Assembly (NCBI GenBank): GCA_021734745.1
Contig: JAIPIK010000008.1
Location: forward strand, 1 to 47,474
DNA from: Candidatus Altimarinota bacterium
Lineage (GTDB): Bacteria; Patescibacteriota; Minisyncoccia; Phycocordibacterales; UBA5272
Direction of reading: 5' to 3'
Length of the DNA: 47,474 bases
Shown: positions 35,341 through 43,667 of the stretch, piece after piece
Numbering within the stretch: position 1 is the stretch's first letter
Layout of the letters: each line of letters begins with the position of its first letter
Notes under the pieces: generated by a model
What the model was told of the DNA's origin: nothing
Databases searched by the model: none
What the model saw: only the letters and a program-made list of their open reading frames with translations
Translations under genes and position numbers: made by a program

Positions 35341-37353
35341 ATGAAAACAACTACAATACCTCTAATACAAAAAGATTTTGACTGGGTGAAAATGACACCA
35401 GCTTTAATGAAAAAAACTGCTGACGCATATCTCGAGCATAAGAAAATTACCTACAAGGAAATAAAAGATATTCTTCCAGAGAATAGAACATACCTAAATA
35501 CACTTTATGCACTTGAAAGATGTGATGATAAGTTCGAATCATTTTTCAGTAAGATGGGGTTACTCTCAGAAGTATCAACAAAAAAGGAAATTCGTGATAA
35601 AGCACATGAAGTAGCAACAGATTTATCAGAAAAATTGGTAGATATAGAATATGACAGAGATTTGTTCATATCACTTTGTGAATATTACGAGGGAAATTTT
35701 CCAGATGAAAAGAAGTCACTACGTAAAGAAGATATCAAGTTACTTGAAGAAACATTAAGAGAGTATCGACGCATGGGGTTTGATTTACCGACAGAAAAGC
35801 AAAAAAGACTAAAAGTTTTAATGAAGAAAGTATCAAAGTTATCGATTGCTTTTCGTCAGAATATAAATGACTATCAGGATTATATTCTATGTACACAAGA
35901 AGAACTTTGTGGATTATCAGAGAGATTCATTTCTACATTACCTAAGCATACAGATGGTAGATATATTGTGTCACTTCAATATCCACATATAGGTCCATTT
36001 ATGGGAGAAGCAGATAATCGTGATAAGAGAAAAGAATTAGCTGAGAAAAACTTAAAGAAAGGTGGTGTAAAAAATCTAAAAGTTATCGAGGAGATTGTAA
36101 AGTTACGTCATGAAATTGCGACTATTTTGGAGTATAAGCATCATGCTGATTTTAGAACTGAAAATCGTATGGCAAAGAGTGGAAAGAATGCTGAAGATTT
36201 TCAGAATTCACTTTTAAAAACTTTGGTCCCACTTGCAAAAAAAGATAGAGAAGTGTTGAGCGCTCATGCAAAAACATTAGGTATAAAAAAATTGGAGCAT
36301 TATGATATTGGTTATGTAGCTACACATCTTAAAAAGAAAATGTATGACCTAGACCCAGAAACAGTTAGAGCGTACTTCCCACTTGACCACGTAAGACAAG
36401 AAATGTTCAAGTTGTGTGAAAATCTTTTCTCAATTTCTATAAAAGAAATTCCTGCAAAACTCTGGCATAAAGATGTGAAGATGTACCAGATAAATGATAA
36501 AGGTGAGAGTAAAGGTGCTTTAATAGGTTATTTTGCTATGGATTTATTTCCAAGAGAAGGGAAGTTTGGTCATGCTTGCATGGTTGATGTTGTTGTTTCT
36601 CATGAGATGGAGTATAAGACAGAAGAGTATCTAGCACCTTTTTCTACAATGATATGTAATTTTCCTACACCAACAAAGAAAGTTCCTTCATTGTTATCAA
36701 TAAGTGAAGTCGAAACTATTTTCCACGAATTCGGTCATTTACTTCATATGACACTTACTCGTGCAAGATTGGAATCACAAGCTGGAGCAAGTGTTGCGTG
36801 GGATTTTGTGGAGACACCTTCTCAAATTATGGAGAACTGGGTGTGGGATAAAGAAGTAATGAGTAAGTTATCAAAACACTATGTAACAGGCAAGCGTATA
36901 CCATCTGCAATGATTGAAAGAATCATTAAAGGTAAAACATTTCAGAATGCCTATTTCTATACAAGACAACTTATACAAGGTAAATTAGATTTGGACTTGC
37001 ATACAGGTAAAGTTAAAGATGCTAGCGCGGCGTATCGCAAGATGAATAAACTGTACTTCAATATTGTTCTACCAGAGAAAGAGACATTGTTCCCAGCAGG
37101 CTTCGGTCATCTCGTTGGATATGATGCTGGTTATTACTCATACCTATGGGCATTGGTATATGCATGTGATGCATTCGAGAGTTTCAAAACAAAAGGGAAT
37201 AAAAATGTAATGACAAATAAAGAAGTGGGAATGAGATGGAGAAAAGAAGTTCTTGAAAAGGGAAGTAGTGAAGACGAAATGAAACTTATCAAAAACTTCT
37301 TAGGACGAGTACCGAATCAGAAGGCATTTTTGAAGGAGGTTATCGGGAAATAA
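35341..37353 (+). CDS. M3-family oligoendopeptidase (thimet/PepF-like)
   Basis: 670 residues from the ATG at 35341; an upstream in-frame codon at 35311 lies inside the terminator. The zinc site is TIFHEFGHLLHMTLT (HExxH) with the following Glu in FVETPSQIMENWVW, the arrangement of thimet oligopeptidase, Dcp and OpdA (M3A). The remaining sequence is the helical channel domain with the substrate-contact region GHLVGYDAGYYSYLWALVYACD. No signal peptide is visible, so it would degrade short peptides in the cytoplasm. It ends at a hairpin terminator. Confidence 0.93.
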   Translation: MKTTTIPLIQKDFDWVKMTPALMKKTADAYLEHKKITYKEIKDILPENRTYLNTLYALERCDDKFESFFSKMGLLSEVSTKKEIRDKAHEVATDLSEKLVDIEYDRDLFISLCEYYEGNFPDEKKSLRKEDIKLLEETLREYRRMGFDLPTEKQKRLKVLMKKVSKLSIAFRQNINDYQDYILCTQEELCGLSERFISTLPKHTDGRYIVSLQYPHIGPFMGEADNRDKRKELAEKNLKKGGVKNLKVIEEIVKLRHEIATILEYKHHADFRTENRMAKSGKNAEDFQNSLLKTLVPLAKKDREVLSAHAKTLGIKKLEHYDIGYVATHLKKKMYDLDPETVRAYFPLDHVRQEMFKLCENLFSISIKEIPAKLWHKDVKMYQINDKGESKGALIGYFAMDLFPREGKFGHACMVDVVVSHEMEYKTEEYLAPFSTMICNFPTPTKKVPSLLSISEVETIFHEFGHLLHMTLTRARLESQAGASVAWDFVETPSQIMENWVWDKEVMSKLSKHYVTGKRIPSAMIERIIKGKTFQNAYFYTRQLIQGKLDLDLHTGKVKDASAAYRKMNKLYFNIVLPEKETLFPAGFGHLVGYDAGYYSYLWALVYACDAFESFKTKGNKNVMTNKEVGMRWRKEVLEKGSSEDEMKLIKNFLGRVPNQKAFLKEVIGK

Positions 37354-37359
37354 ATAAAA

Positions 37360-37382
37360 ATCACATGCATTACGCATGTGAT
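37360..37382. terminator. Hairpin terminator after the M3 peptidase gene
   Basis: ATCACATGC (37360-37368) and GCATGTGAT (37374-37382) form a 9-bp stem with loop ATTAC. It overlaps the 3' end of the convergent small gene. Confidence 0.65.
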
Positions 37383-37603
37383 TCAAGCAAAGGACACTTG
37401 TCATTTTCTCTCTTTTGAAATAATTGTGGAAACTCTCGTGACGCCTTTAAAAGCTTTTGAGCGGCGAGTGGGTCATAGATGCTTACCTCATCACGGTGTA
37501 TTGCAATATGACGAAGCTCAGCATCACTTGGTTTCCTTTCTGAAAGATCATAGATACTCGGCACGGTATTTCTCCTTGTTTGTGTGTCATATAAAGAATA
37601 CAT
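37370..37603 (-). CDS. Small charged protein of unknown function
   Basis: 77 residues on the minus strand, hydrophilic (PSIYDLSERKPSDAELRHIAIHRDEVSIYDP, split here only for description, then KLLKASREFPQLFQKREN). The opposite plus-strand frame over the same bases gives a Cys/His-rich protein of less natural composition, so I prefer this one. No family recognised; no clear ribosome-binding site. Confidence 0.55.
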   Translation of the reverse strand: MYSLYDTQTRRNTVPSIYDLSERKPSDAELRHIAIHRDEVSIYDPLAAQKLLKASREFPQLFQKRENDKCPLLESHA

Positions 37604-37743
37604 AAGTTAGTCTTTGTTGTAAAGCATATAATAAAACTCAAGTATCAAAGTATATTTGTGAAATTGTTGTCAAATATGAGTAAATTTGTAATTTAATTTA
37701 AGAGTGGTAGGATATGTTCATCGCATGTTCTTTGGGGGTCACC

Positions 37744-37908
37744 ATGAACGAATTTTTCTATTATTTAGTCATTGTAAATCTCGGCTCATTTATGTTGATG
37801 ATTATGACATCGGGTACTACGAGAAAATTTTTTGCAAAAGTTTGGGGAGCTGTATTTACCATATTCTTAATAATAATTTTTATTATGGTAAAAAGTGGAC
37901 AATTGTAA
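37744..37908 (+). CDS. Small two-span membrane protein
   Basis: 54 residues from the ATG at 37744, preceded by GGGGGTCACC; an ATG at 37714 would add ten residues. Two hydrophobic segments (YYLVIVNLGSFMLMIM and VWGAVFTIFLIIIFIMV) with a short basic turn (TTRKFFAK). No family recognised. The coiled-coil gene follows 42 bp later, and the two may share a transcript ending at 38229. Confidence 0.55.
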   Translation: MNEFFYYLVIVNLGSFMLMIMTSGTTRKFFAKVWGAVFTIFLIIIFIMVKSGQL

Positions 37909-37950
37909 TAATTTCTATAACTCGTAACAAAACTACGAAAAGGTGACAAT

Positions 37951-38169
37951 ATGGAAAGAGTGAAAAGGAGTCATGAAAATAGGAGAGAAGAAAAAGCTCG
38001 CTTATATGAGGAACTTGTAAAACAGCACAATAAAAAAGTTGCGAGACTAAAGGGTGAAATATCCGAAATACAAAAAAGTCACATACTTGAGAATTCCGAA
38101 TCTCTGCAAGCAACTTTAGCAAAAAAACAAGCAGAATTGAGAACTTTATCACGAGGTGGTATTACATAA
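37951..38169 (+). CDS. Short coiled-coil protein of unknown function
   Basis: 72 residues, almost wholly helical and highly charged (VKRSHENRREEKARLYEELV, then KKVARLKGEISEIQ and LQATLAKKQAELRTL), with heptad-like spacing of Leu/Ile. AGGTG lies about 6 nt before the ATG. No family recognised; length and composition suggest a dimerising or RNA/protein-binding helix. Confidence 0.65.
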   Translation: MERVKRSHENRREEKARLYEELVKQHNKKVARLKGEISEIQKSHILENSESLQATLAKKQAELRTLSRGGIT

Positions 38170-38182
38170 GCATAGTCAATAT

Positions 38183-38229
38183 ACACGCTAGACACTTTAA
38201 TTTTCATGAAGTTGATAGCGTGTTTTTAT
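38183..38229 (+). terminator. Rho-independent terminator
   Basis: ACACGCTA (38183-38190) pairs with TAGCGTGT (38216-38223), with an inner ACTT/AAGT pairing, followed by TTTTATTT. Confidence 0.8.
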
Positions 38230-38259
38230 TTGGTTATCTATTTTATTGAAATAATAGCA

Positions 38260-38291
38260 TTGACGTACTTCCATTTTTTGTGTGGTATAAT
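38260..38291 (+). promoter_or_regulatory. Promoter with repeated upstream block, copy 1
   Basis: TTGACG (38260-38265) opens a 23-bp block that ends at 38282 and is repeated without change at 38727-38749 upstream of typA. A perfect TATAAT is at 38286-38291, 6 nt before the ATG at 38298. The spacing between the two boxes is 20 nt, longer than the usual 17, so the block may be an operator rather than a plain -35 element. Confidence 0.65.
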
Positions 38292-38297
38292 AGAGTA

Positions 38298-38675
38298 ATG
38301 GAAGACGAAGTAGTAGAAATTATTGAAAAAATAAAACCTACCCCATCATTTTTTGTTTGGTTAATTCAAAGAGTTGGTTATTTTATATTGTGGATAGGAT
38401 CTTTCGTTGTTGTTAGTTTCTTAGGGGTATTTTTTATAGCTAACTTTGGAGGATTTGTAGCGCTTATTTTTGTTATTGTTGGAAGTTTTCTTTTTTTGAG
38501 ATATTTAATTAATAGTTTTGATGATAATTCTGTAATAACAGAAGAAATAAAAAAAAGTTGGTATGATAAAGTTTATTCAGATAAACAGTTAGCGTTTATT
38601 ATTTTTTTCTTATTATTTGTTACGGAAATGTGTTGGTTATATATTTCATTAATGAATTCCTTCCCCCATAATTAA
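38298..38675 (+). CDS. Membrane protein of unknown function
   Basis: 125 residues from the ATG at 38298; the GTG at 38280 lies upstream of the -10 box and cannot be the start if that promoter is used. An acidic N-terminus (MEDEVVEIIEKIKP), two adjacent transmembrane segments (FILWIGSFVVVSFLGVFF and FVALIFVIVGSFLFL), a charged loop, and a C-terminal segment (LAFIIFFLLFVTEMCWLYI). No family recognised. It shares an identical 23-bp upstream block with typA. Confidence 0.7.
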   Translation: MEDEVVEIIEKIKPTPSFFVWLIQRVGYFILWIGSFVVVSFLGVFFIANFGGFVALIFVIVGSFLFLRYLINSFDDNSVITEEIKKSWYDKVYSDKQLAFIIFFLLFVTEMCWLYISLMNSFPHN

Positions 38676-38726
38676 TAAGAATATTGTTTATTTTTACTAA
38701 TTAGGAAGTTTTAAGATGTCTACAGG

Positions 38727-38764
38727 TTGACGTACTTCCATTTTTTGTGCTATTGTGCTATACT
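38727..38764 (+). promoter_or_regulatory. Promoter region of typA with repeated upstream block, copy 2
   Basis: The 23-bp block beginning TTGACGTACTTCCA at 38727-38749 is identical to the one at 38260-38282. Downstream, TATACT at 38759-38764 is the best -10 candidate, leaving a leader of about 80 nt before typA. Confidence 0.55.
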
Positions 38765-38765
38765 T

Positions 38766-38807
38766 CAGACACTTTAGACATGCGTCTGTTCCCCTTATTT
38801 TTAAGGG
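38766..38807 (+). promoter_or_regulatory. Two leader hairpins upstream of typA
   Basis: CAGAC (38766-38770) with GTCTG (38784-38788), and CCCTTA (38792-38797) with TAAGGG (38802-38807). The leader is unusual in a window where many genes have almost none. No known riboswitch motif was seen. Confidence 0.4.
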
Positions 38808-38851
38808 AAAACGGCGCACATTTTAGTTTATACATTTTATCAAATATTTAT

Positions 38852-40639
38852 ATGCAACAAGAAATTCGTAACATCGCCATAATCGCCCACGTGGACCATG
38901 GTAAAACAACTCTTACAGATGCACTCATGCAACAGTGTGGTGTTGGTGTCGAAGGTCAAACAATGGACTCAAATCCAATGGAAAAAGAACGTGGCATAAC
39001 AATTACTGCGAAGAATACTTCAGTTCCGTATAAGGGTGTAAAAATAAATATACTAGATACTCCAGGTCACGCTGACTTTGGTTCAGAAGTAGAGCGTGTT
39101 TTACGTTCTATCGATTGTGTGCTTCTCGTTGTTGATGCACAGGAAGGTCCAATGCCTCAGACTCGTTTCGTTCTCAAAAAATCTCTTGAGTTAGGTATTA
39201 AGCCAATTGTTGTTATAAATAAAATTGATAAGCCTGCTGCAGATGCAAAGAAAGTTCACGATGAGGTTTTCGAACTATTCATGGAACTCGGGGCGAATGA
39301 AGAGCAACTTGATTTTACTACAGTATATTCAATTGGACGTGACGGTGTTGCCATGAAGAATCTTGATGATGAAAGAAAAAACTTAACTCCACTTCTTGAT
39401 ATTATTTTGGAAAAAGTTCCAAAAGCAACTGGAGATATTAATAATCCATTCTGTGCGCAAGTGTTCAATCTCGCGTATGATAATTTCCTTGGACGTATGG
39501 CAATCTGCCGTGTATATGATGGAGTCGCAAAAGTCGGAGAAGAAGTAACAGTCAAAAAGCCTACAGGCGAAACAAGAAAAGGTAAGATTACGAAAATGTT
39601 TACATTTAATGGTATTGCAAGAGTAGACGCTCCTACTGCAGAGGCGGGAGATATTGTTATGATTGCGGGATTTTCAGATATTTTTATTGGTGAAACATTT
39701 ATCAAGAATGAAAGCCAAGAAGCACTTCCTGCAATTCACATTGACGAACCAACAATTGCGCTTAACTTCCTAGTTAATGACAGTCCGTTTGCAGGAAAAG
39801 AAGGTAAGTTCGTAACGGGTCGCCAAATTCGTGATCGTCTAGAAAAAGAACTTGAAATAAACGTTGGTCTTCGTGTCGATTTTGATATGGATAAATATTT
39901 AGTTTATGGTCGTGGAGAACTTCACATTGGTGTTCTTCTAGAAACAATGCGTCGCGAAGGTTATGAATTACAAGTGTCACAACCACAAGTTATTTTTCAT
40001 GAAAAAGATGGTGTAAAAGAAGAACCATATGAAGAGCTTGTGATTGACGTACCAGTAGAATCTTCAGGTGTTGTTATGGAAAAGCTTGGACGAAGAAAAG
40101 CAATAATCACAGACATGTCAGAAAAGCATGGTGTTAATCGTATTAAGGCAGATATTCCAACAAGAGGATTACTAGGATATCGTGGTGAATTCGTTATTGA
40201 TACGAAAGGTCTTGGAATTTTATCTGCAAGATTTAGTAAGTTCGGCCCATATGCTGGTTCAATAACTCGTCGCCCAGTAGGTTCTATGACATCAATGGCA
40301 GCAGGTAAGTCACTTGCATTCTCATTGTGGAATCTACAAGACAGAGGAGTTATTTATATTCTTCCAACAACAGAAGTATATGAAGGTATGGTTATTGGTA
40401 ATACATCAAAAGGTGAAGAGATGATGGTTAATCCAACAAAAGGAAAGCAACTTTCTAACATGCGTTCATCAGGTGCTGATGAGGCGATTGTTCTTGTGCC
40501 AGCATGGGAGATTAGCGTCGAGCGTGGATTAGAAATCATGAACGCAGATGAATACCTAGAAGTGACACCAAAGTCAGTACGTTTACGAAAGCAACTATTG
40601 ACTGAGAGCGAGAGATCAAGATCAGGTAGAAAGTCATAA
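38852..40639 (+). CDS. typA: Ribosome-associated GTPase TypA/BipA
   Basis: 595 residues from the ATG at 38852 (QQEIRNIAIIAHVDHGKTTL), which aligns with the normal family start; an upstream frame extension lies in the leader. G motifs: AHVDHGKTTL (G1), RGITITAKN (G2), LDTPGHADFG (G3), VINKIDKPAAD (G4). The body has the two elongation-factor-like domains and the TypA C-terminal domain (RGLLGYRGEF, and KSVRLRKQLLTESERSRSGR). TypA/BipA binds the ribosome at the elongation-factor site and helps large-subunit assembly, particularly under stress or cold. Confidence 0.95.
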   Translation: MQQEIRNIAIIAHVDHGKTTLTDALMQQCGVGVEGQTMDSNPMEKERGITITAKNTSVPYKGVKINILDTPGHADFGSEVERVLRSIDCVLLVVDAQEGPMPQTRFVLKKSLELGIKPIVVINKIDKPAADAKKVHDEVFELFMELGANEEQLDFTTVYSIGRDGVAMKNLDDERKNLTPLLDIILEKVPKATGDINNPFCAQVFNLAYDNFLGRMAICRVYDGVAKVGEEVTVKKPTGETRKGKITKMFTFNGIARVDAPTAEAGDIVMIAGFSDIFIGETFIKNESQEALPAIHIDEPTIALNFLVNDSPFAGKEGKFVTGRQIRDRLEKELEINVGLRVDFDMDKYLVYGRGELHIGVLLETMRREGYELQVSQPQVIFHEKDGVKEEPYEELVIDVPVESSGVVMEKLGRRKAIITDMSEKHGVNRIKADIPTRGLLGYRGEFVIDTKGLGILSARFSKFGPYAGSITRRPVGSMTSMAAGKSLAFSLWNLQDRGVIYILPTTEVYEGMVIGNTSKGEEMMVNPTKGKQLSNMRSSGADEAIVLVPAWEISVERGLEIMNADEYLEVTPKSVRLRKQLLTESERSRSGRKS

Positions 40640-40644
40640 ATCGT

Positions 40645-40731
40645 CCACTTACTTTGTTGAGTGAAGTTTTTATTCGTCGTCGTACACTCTAGTACGCCTT
40701 CTCATAAAAACTCCACTCGCCTCGTAACTGG
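40645..40731 (+). other. Post-stop stem-loop element, copy 2 (after typA)
   Basis: Outer helix CCACTTAC/GTAACTGG with one mismatch, joint TTTGTT and GCCTC, long helix GAGTGAAGTTTTTAT (40659-40673) with ATAAAAACTCCACTC (40704-40718), then TCGTC and apical hairpin GTAC-ACTCTA-GTAC. It shares its plan and the single-stranded bases TACTTTGTY and TTCG with the element after gyrB, while the helices differ in sequence yet still pair. It starts 6 nt after the stop codon. Confidence 0.7.
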
Positions 40732-40770
40732 AGAAATTTCAGACTTTCGGATACATCCAATGCAATACGT

Positions 40771-41301
40771 ATGAAAAAAAATAAATACCATCAAAAACTG
40801 AAAGCAAAAGCATTTGAAGGAACTAAGAATAAAATTTTCTCAGTAATAATTATTGTGTTGTTTTTCTTTATAGGAATGTATGGGTACCGTTGCTTATCTG
40901 AAAAAGTTTGTGAAGTAGAATCTTTCAATAGATTTGTTCGCCATGATGTAACTATTTCTACCCCACACGGTGCAATTGTTGCTGAAGTTGCAGATACAAG
41001 AAGCTCTAGGGAGCTTGGTCTATCTGGTAGGGAATCAATGAAAGAAAATGAAGGACTTCTTTTTATTTTCGATACACCAGGTAGATATGGATTCTGGATG
41101 AAGGATATGATTTTCCCACTGGATATTCTTTGGATAAATCAAAATGGTATTGTTGTAGAAATAGAACGAAATGTTACTCCAGAATCATATCCGAAGACAT
41201 ATATTAATGCATCACCTGCAACTTATGTGCTTGAATTGAATGCTGGTATTGCAGAAAAGCAGGGACTATTTATTGGCTCAAAAGTAAAGATAATTGAATA
41301 A
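40771..41301 (+). CDS. DUF192 family protein, membrane anchored
   Basis: 176 residues. A basic N-terminus and one transmembrane segment (FSVIIIVLFFFIGMYGY, about residues 24-40) precede a DUF192 domain: VTISTPHGAIVAEVADTRSSRELGLSGR (domain start with the RxxGLxxR pattern), MKENEGLLFIF, RYGFWMKDMIFPLDILWI and PATYVLELNAGIAEKQGL. The domain is common and structurally a small beta-barrel; its role is unknown, though it is often exported. The start follows the structured element after typA by about 40 bp. Confidence 0.9.
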   Translation: MKKNKYHQKLKAKAFEGTKNKIFSVIIIVLFFFIGMYGYRCLSEKVCEVESFNRFVRHDVTISTPHGAIVAEVADTRSSRELGLSGRESMKENEGLLFIFDTPGRYGFWMKDMIFPLDILWINQNGIVVEIERNVTPESYPKTYINASPATYVLELNAGIAEKQGLFIGSKVKIIE

Positions 41302-41325
41302 AAGTCATATTGTAGCGCGCTACTC

Positions 41326-41415
41326 GACTTACTTATATTACTCGTTGCCAAGCTCGAATTTGCTAATTCGTAGTCGCCGTACTGGTTGTACGTCTTCCTA
41401 AACATCACGTAAGTC
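41326..41415 (+). other. Possible third post-stop stem-loop element (after the DUF192 gene)
   Basis: GACTTAC (41326-41332) pairs with GTAAGTC (41409-41415). Inside are CGAATT-TGCT-AATTCG and an apical hairpin GTAC-TGGTT-GTAC flanked by TCGCC and GTCTTCC, resembling the apical part of the copy after typA. The long middle helix is not preserved, so membership is uncertain. Confidence 0.4.
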
Positions 41416-41535
41416 CAAGTCTTCGTATCACATCCACAATCTGACTTCTCTTAATGTATCAAAGTTTGGTAATAATAAAGAAAGATTGATATCTTCTAGC
41501 GTATCCCAACACATCTTTACTTAATAACAGTAATA

Positions 41536-41566
41536 TTGTTTACTTTTTTATTAGAAGGAATATAAT
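41536..41566 (+). promoter_or_regulatory. Promoter of the structured RNA gene
   Basis: TATAAT at 41561-41566 with TTGTTTACT just upstream (41536-41544); TTTACT gives a 16-bp spacing. Transcription would begin near 41573, at the 5' arm of the RNA's closing helix. Confidence 0.7.
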
Positions 41567-41571
41567 GTTTG

Positions 41572-41820
41572 TAGACCTGAATATCTCTCACCGCTGATCT
41601 CGCTGAACAATGCACCTTATGTGTAAAAGTGGGAATGATAAAAAGAGATTAAAGGGGGTGCGAAAGCATAGCCCAGACCAAAGGCTAAGAGGTAGAATTA
41701 ATACACTCGATGCATTGGATAGTGCCAACAGACTACGCGAGTACAGTCTTTGGGTAAAACACTATGGTAAGGTCTAACGTATTTCAAGTTCGTCTACTTA
41801 GGTAGACGAACTTTTTGTTT
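41572..41820 (+). ncRNA. Stand-alone structured RNA of unassigned class
   Basis: About 205 nt framed by its own promoter and a terminator (AAGTTCGTCTAC/GTAGACGAACTT, 41786-41813, then T5). The ends pair (TAGACCT 41572-41578 with AGGTCTA 41770-41776). Internal pairings include ATCTCT/AGAGAT (41583/41644) crossing GCACC/GGTGC (41612/41657), which would be a pseudoknot; TTGG-CCAA and ACTCG/CGAGT hairpins in the 3' half; and CCCAGAC with GTCTTTGGG. There is no tRNA-like end, no SRP tetraloop region, and no long ORF. Size and a closed long rod would suit 6S RNA, but I cannot assign it. Confidence 0.6.
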
Positions 41821-41850
41821 TTATAATTTACATTGCCCTAATTTAAAAGA

Positions 41851-41880
41851 AAAGAGCGACATCTTTCGATGTCGCTCTTT
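41851..41880. terminator. Terminator of rnpB (bidirectional)
   Basis: AAAGAGCGACATC (41851-41863) pairs perfectly with GATGTCGCTCTTT (41868-41880). On the minus strand it is followed by TTCTTTTAAATT, so it ends rnpB transcription; the plus strand reading is also T-rich. Confidence 0.85.
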
Positions 41881-41888
41881 TATCTTTT

Positions 41889-42229
41889 GTTCTACCTATA
41901 AGCCGAATTCTGTCCGTGTGGTTACCCACACTGTGTAATCATGTATCTGGGCGTATTGTTACCAGTACGCTCAAGCGACACTTCCGTATTACTACGGACA
42001 CGGTCTTGCACACACGTAAGGATTTAGCCGTTTCAATTTTGCCTTTCGACAAACATATTCCCGAAGGAACCCTAGTCTTTCGACATTGGCGTCACTGCTC
42101 GCACCTCTATGATTGCTCACGACGGGGGTTACCCGCTACGCTTTCTATCACATTGTAATAGATATGTGTTCGGACTTTCCTCCCTCGCTATTAGTATTTC
42201 AAATAGAAAGAGCGATTACCCAGTAGAAC
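41889..42229 (-). ncRNA. rnpB: RNase P RNA
   Basis: 341 nt on the minus strand. The ends pair as P1 (GTTCTAC at the 5' end, GTAGAAC at the 3' end). The universal conserved regions are present: GGAGGAAAGTCCGAACA near the 5' end, GAGGTGCGAGCAGTGACG in the specificity domain region, and ACAGAATTCGGCTTAT near the 3' end. It cleaves the 5' leader from tRNA precursors. A bidirectional terminator follows. Confidence 0.95.
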
Positions 42230-42330
42230 AGATGTAACAATACAACGAAATTAAATAAAAAGCAATCTATCTCATTTATAATATATGTTATGTTTGATTT
42301 TCCTTCTGTTTAACTTTCTTTTTTGGTATT

Positions 42331-43614
42331 ATGAAGTACATGATTATTAAGAACTCTTTGCTTCTCGCAATTTTTAGCATATTGTCAGTTCTTATGGGTA
42401 TTGTGCGAGATAGATTACTCGCAACTAGTGTTGGTATCGGGTCCACACTTGATATTTATAACGCCGCATTTCGTTTACCTGATTTTTTGTATGCGATGTC
42501 ACTTGCTTTTGTTACCGCAGGAACAGTGGTTCCATTTCTTACTATTGAAAACAAAAATGGAGACATTATAGATTCGCGTCATAAATTTTCATCCATCTCA
42601 CTTTTCTTTGCAGGAATGGCGTCACTAATCGGAGTGGTAATCGTAATCACTTTACCGATGTATGCACATTTAATCGTACCAGGATTTACGCCTGAGCAAT
42701 TATCAATATTTATTAGTGTCACTAGAATACTCATGATTCAGCCGATAATTCTAGGTATCACTTCTTTAATTTCTTGTTTTGCACAGATGAAGAATCATTT
42801 TGTTTTGTACGGTATCGCACCATTAGGATATTCTTTTGGAATTATTTTTGGAATAATATACCTATTCCCAGTTTATGGTGTTCATGGACTTATTTATGGT
42901 GTAATTATTGGAGCAATTATTTCTTTCTTTATTCAGGTGTGGTCTTTACGTGGAACAAGAATGATAGAAGTATTACCATACTTTTCCTGGAAACACATCA
43001 GAGAATTATTCAAGTTATCTTATCCAAGGACAGGTGTAAACATTCTTACTCAATCACGAAATATATTTTTCACAGCATTCGCAACTACGCTCGGTCCTGG
43101 AGCATTATCTAGTTTTTTATTCGCACAAAGAATTACTGATGCAGTACAACAAATTATTCAGCAAAGTGTAACTACAGCAAGTCTGCCAGTATTATCAAAA
43201 GAGTTCGTCGAGAATCGTTTCGAAGAGTATAAACATGTAATAAAAAAATATGTGCTTGTTCTCGGAGCAATAGGGTTTTTTGCATCTTCGGCAATTTTCT
43301 TTTTACAAGATTATTTAATTGTTCTTTTGTATGGAAATACGGAATCACATTCCCTCATCGCTTTCTTTTTGATTGGATTTCTGATTGCATTACCACTTCA
43401 GATGATGATTGGGTATTTTACAATTGGATTGTATTCAGCAAAAGACACAAAAAGCGTTTTTTATTCTAATTTTATTTCTACAATTACTGCTGTATTAACA
43501 TGTTATTCAACTGTACATTTAGGAAACATTAGTCTTGTATATAGTGTGGTAGTAATGGCACTAGTAAATTTCATCTTCATCTTCATTTTTTACACAAAGA
43601 AGAAATTAGTATAA
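42331..43614 (+). CDS. murJ: MurJ/MviN-type lipid II flippase family protein
   Basis: 427 residues with about twelve transmembrane segments. The N-terminal signature LSVLMGIVRDRLLATSVGIG and AAFRLPDFLYAMSLAFVTAGTVVPFL is typical of MurJ (the Arg in GxVRxRLLA and the AFRLPNxLRxL-like segment). It is about 80 residues shorter than E. coli MurJ, mostly at the C-terminus. MurJ flips the wall precursor lipid II across the membrane; with murC and murD in the same window, a cell-wall role is likely. A related polysaccharide flippase cannot be excluded. Confidence 0.87.
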   Translation: MKYMIIKNSLLLAIFSILSVLMGIVRDRLLATSVGIGSTLDIYNAAFRLPDFLYAMSLAFVTAGTVVPFLTIENKNGDIIDSRHKFSSISLFFAGMASLIGVVIVITLPMYAHLIVPGFTPEQLSIFISVTRILMIQPIILGITSLISCFAQMKNHFVLYGIAPLGYSFGIIFGIIYLFPVYGVHGLIYGVIIGAIISFFIQVWSLRGTRMIEVLPYFSWKHIRELFKLSYPRTGVNILTQSRNIFFTAFATTLGPGALSSFLFAQRITDAVQQIIQQSVTTASLPVLSKEFVENRFEEYKHVIKKYVLVLGAIGFFASSAIFFLQDYLIVLLYGNTESHSLIAFFLIGFLIALPLQMMIGYFTIGLYSAKDTKSVFYSNFISTITAVLTCYSTVHLGNISLVYSVVVMALVNFIFIFIFYTKKKLV

Positions 43615-43667
43615 TTCGGCTTTTCTTTTGAAAAATAGTCTTTTTCGTGTAGTATTAGAAGGATATT

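Noticed and set aside
37378-37605. 75-residue plus-strand frame opposite the small gene at 37370-37603
   Set aside because: It overlaps the terminator of the M3 peptidase gene and has an unnatural Cys/His-rich composition; the minus-strand frame is more plausible.
37883-38152. 89-residue minus-strand frame
   Set aside because: It is a shadow of the coiled-coil gene on the plus strand, which has a ribosome-binding site and a terminator.
41740-41776. Group I intron P7-like pairing in the structured RNA
   Set aside because: AGACT and AGTCT can pair, but only about 9 nt lie between them, leaving no room for P8, and no exon junctions are recognisable.
41916-42158. 80-residue plus-strand open frame
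   Set aside because: It lies wholly inside rnpB on the opposite strand; the conserved RNase P sequences explain the region.
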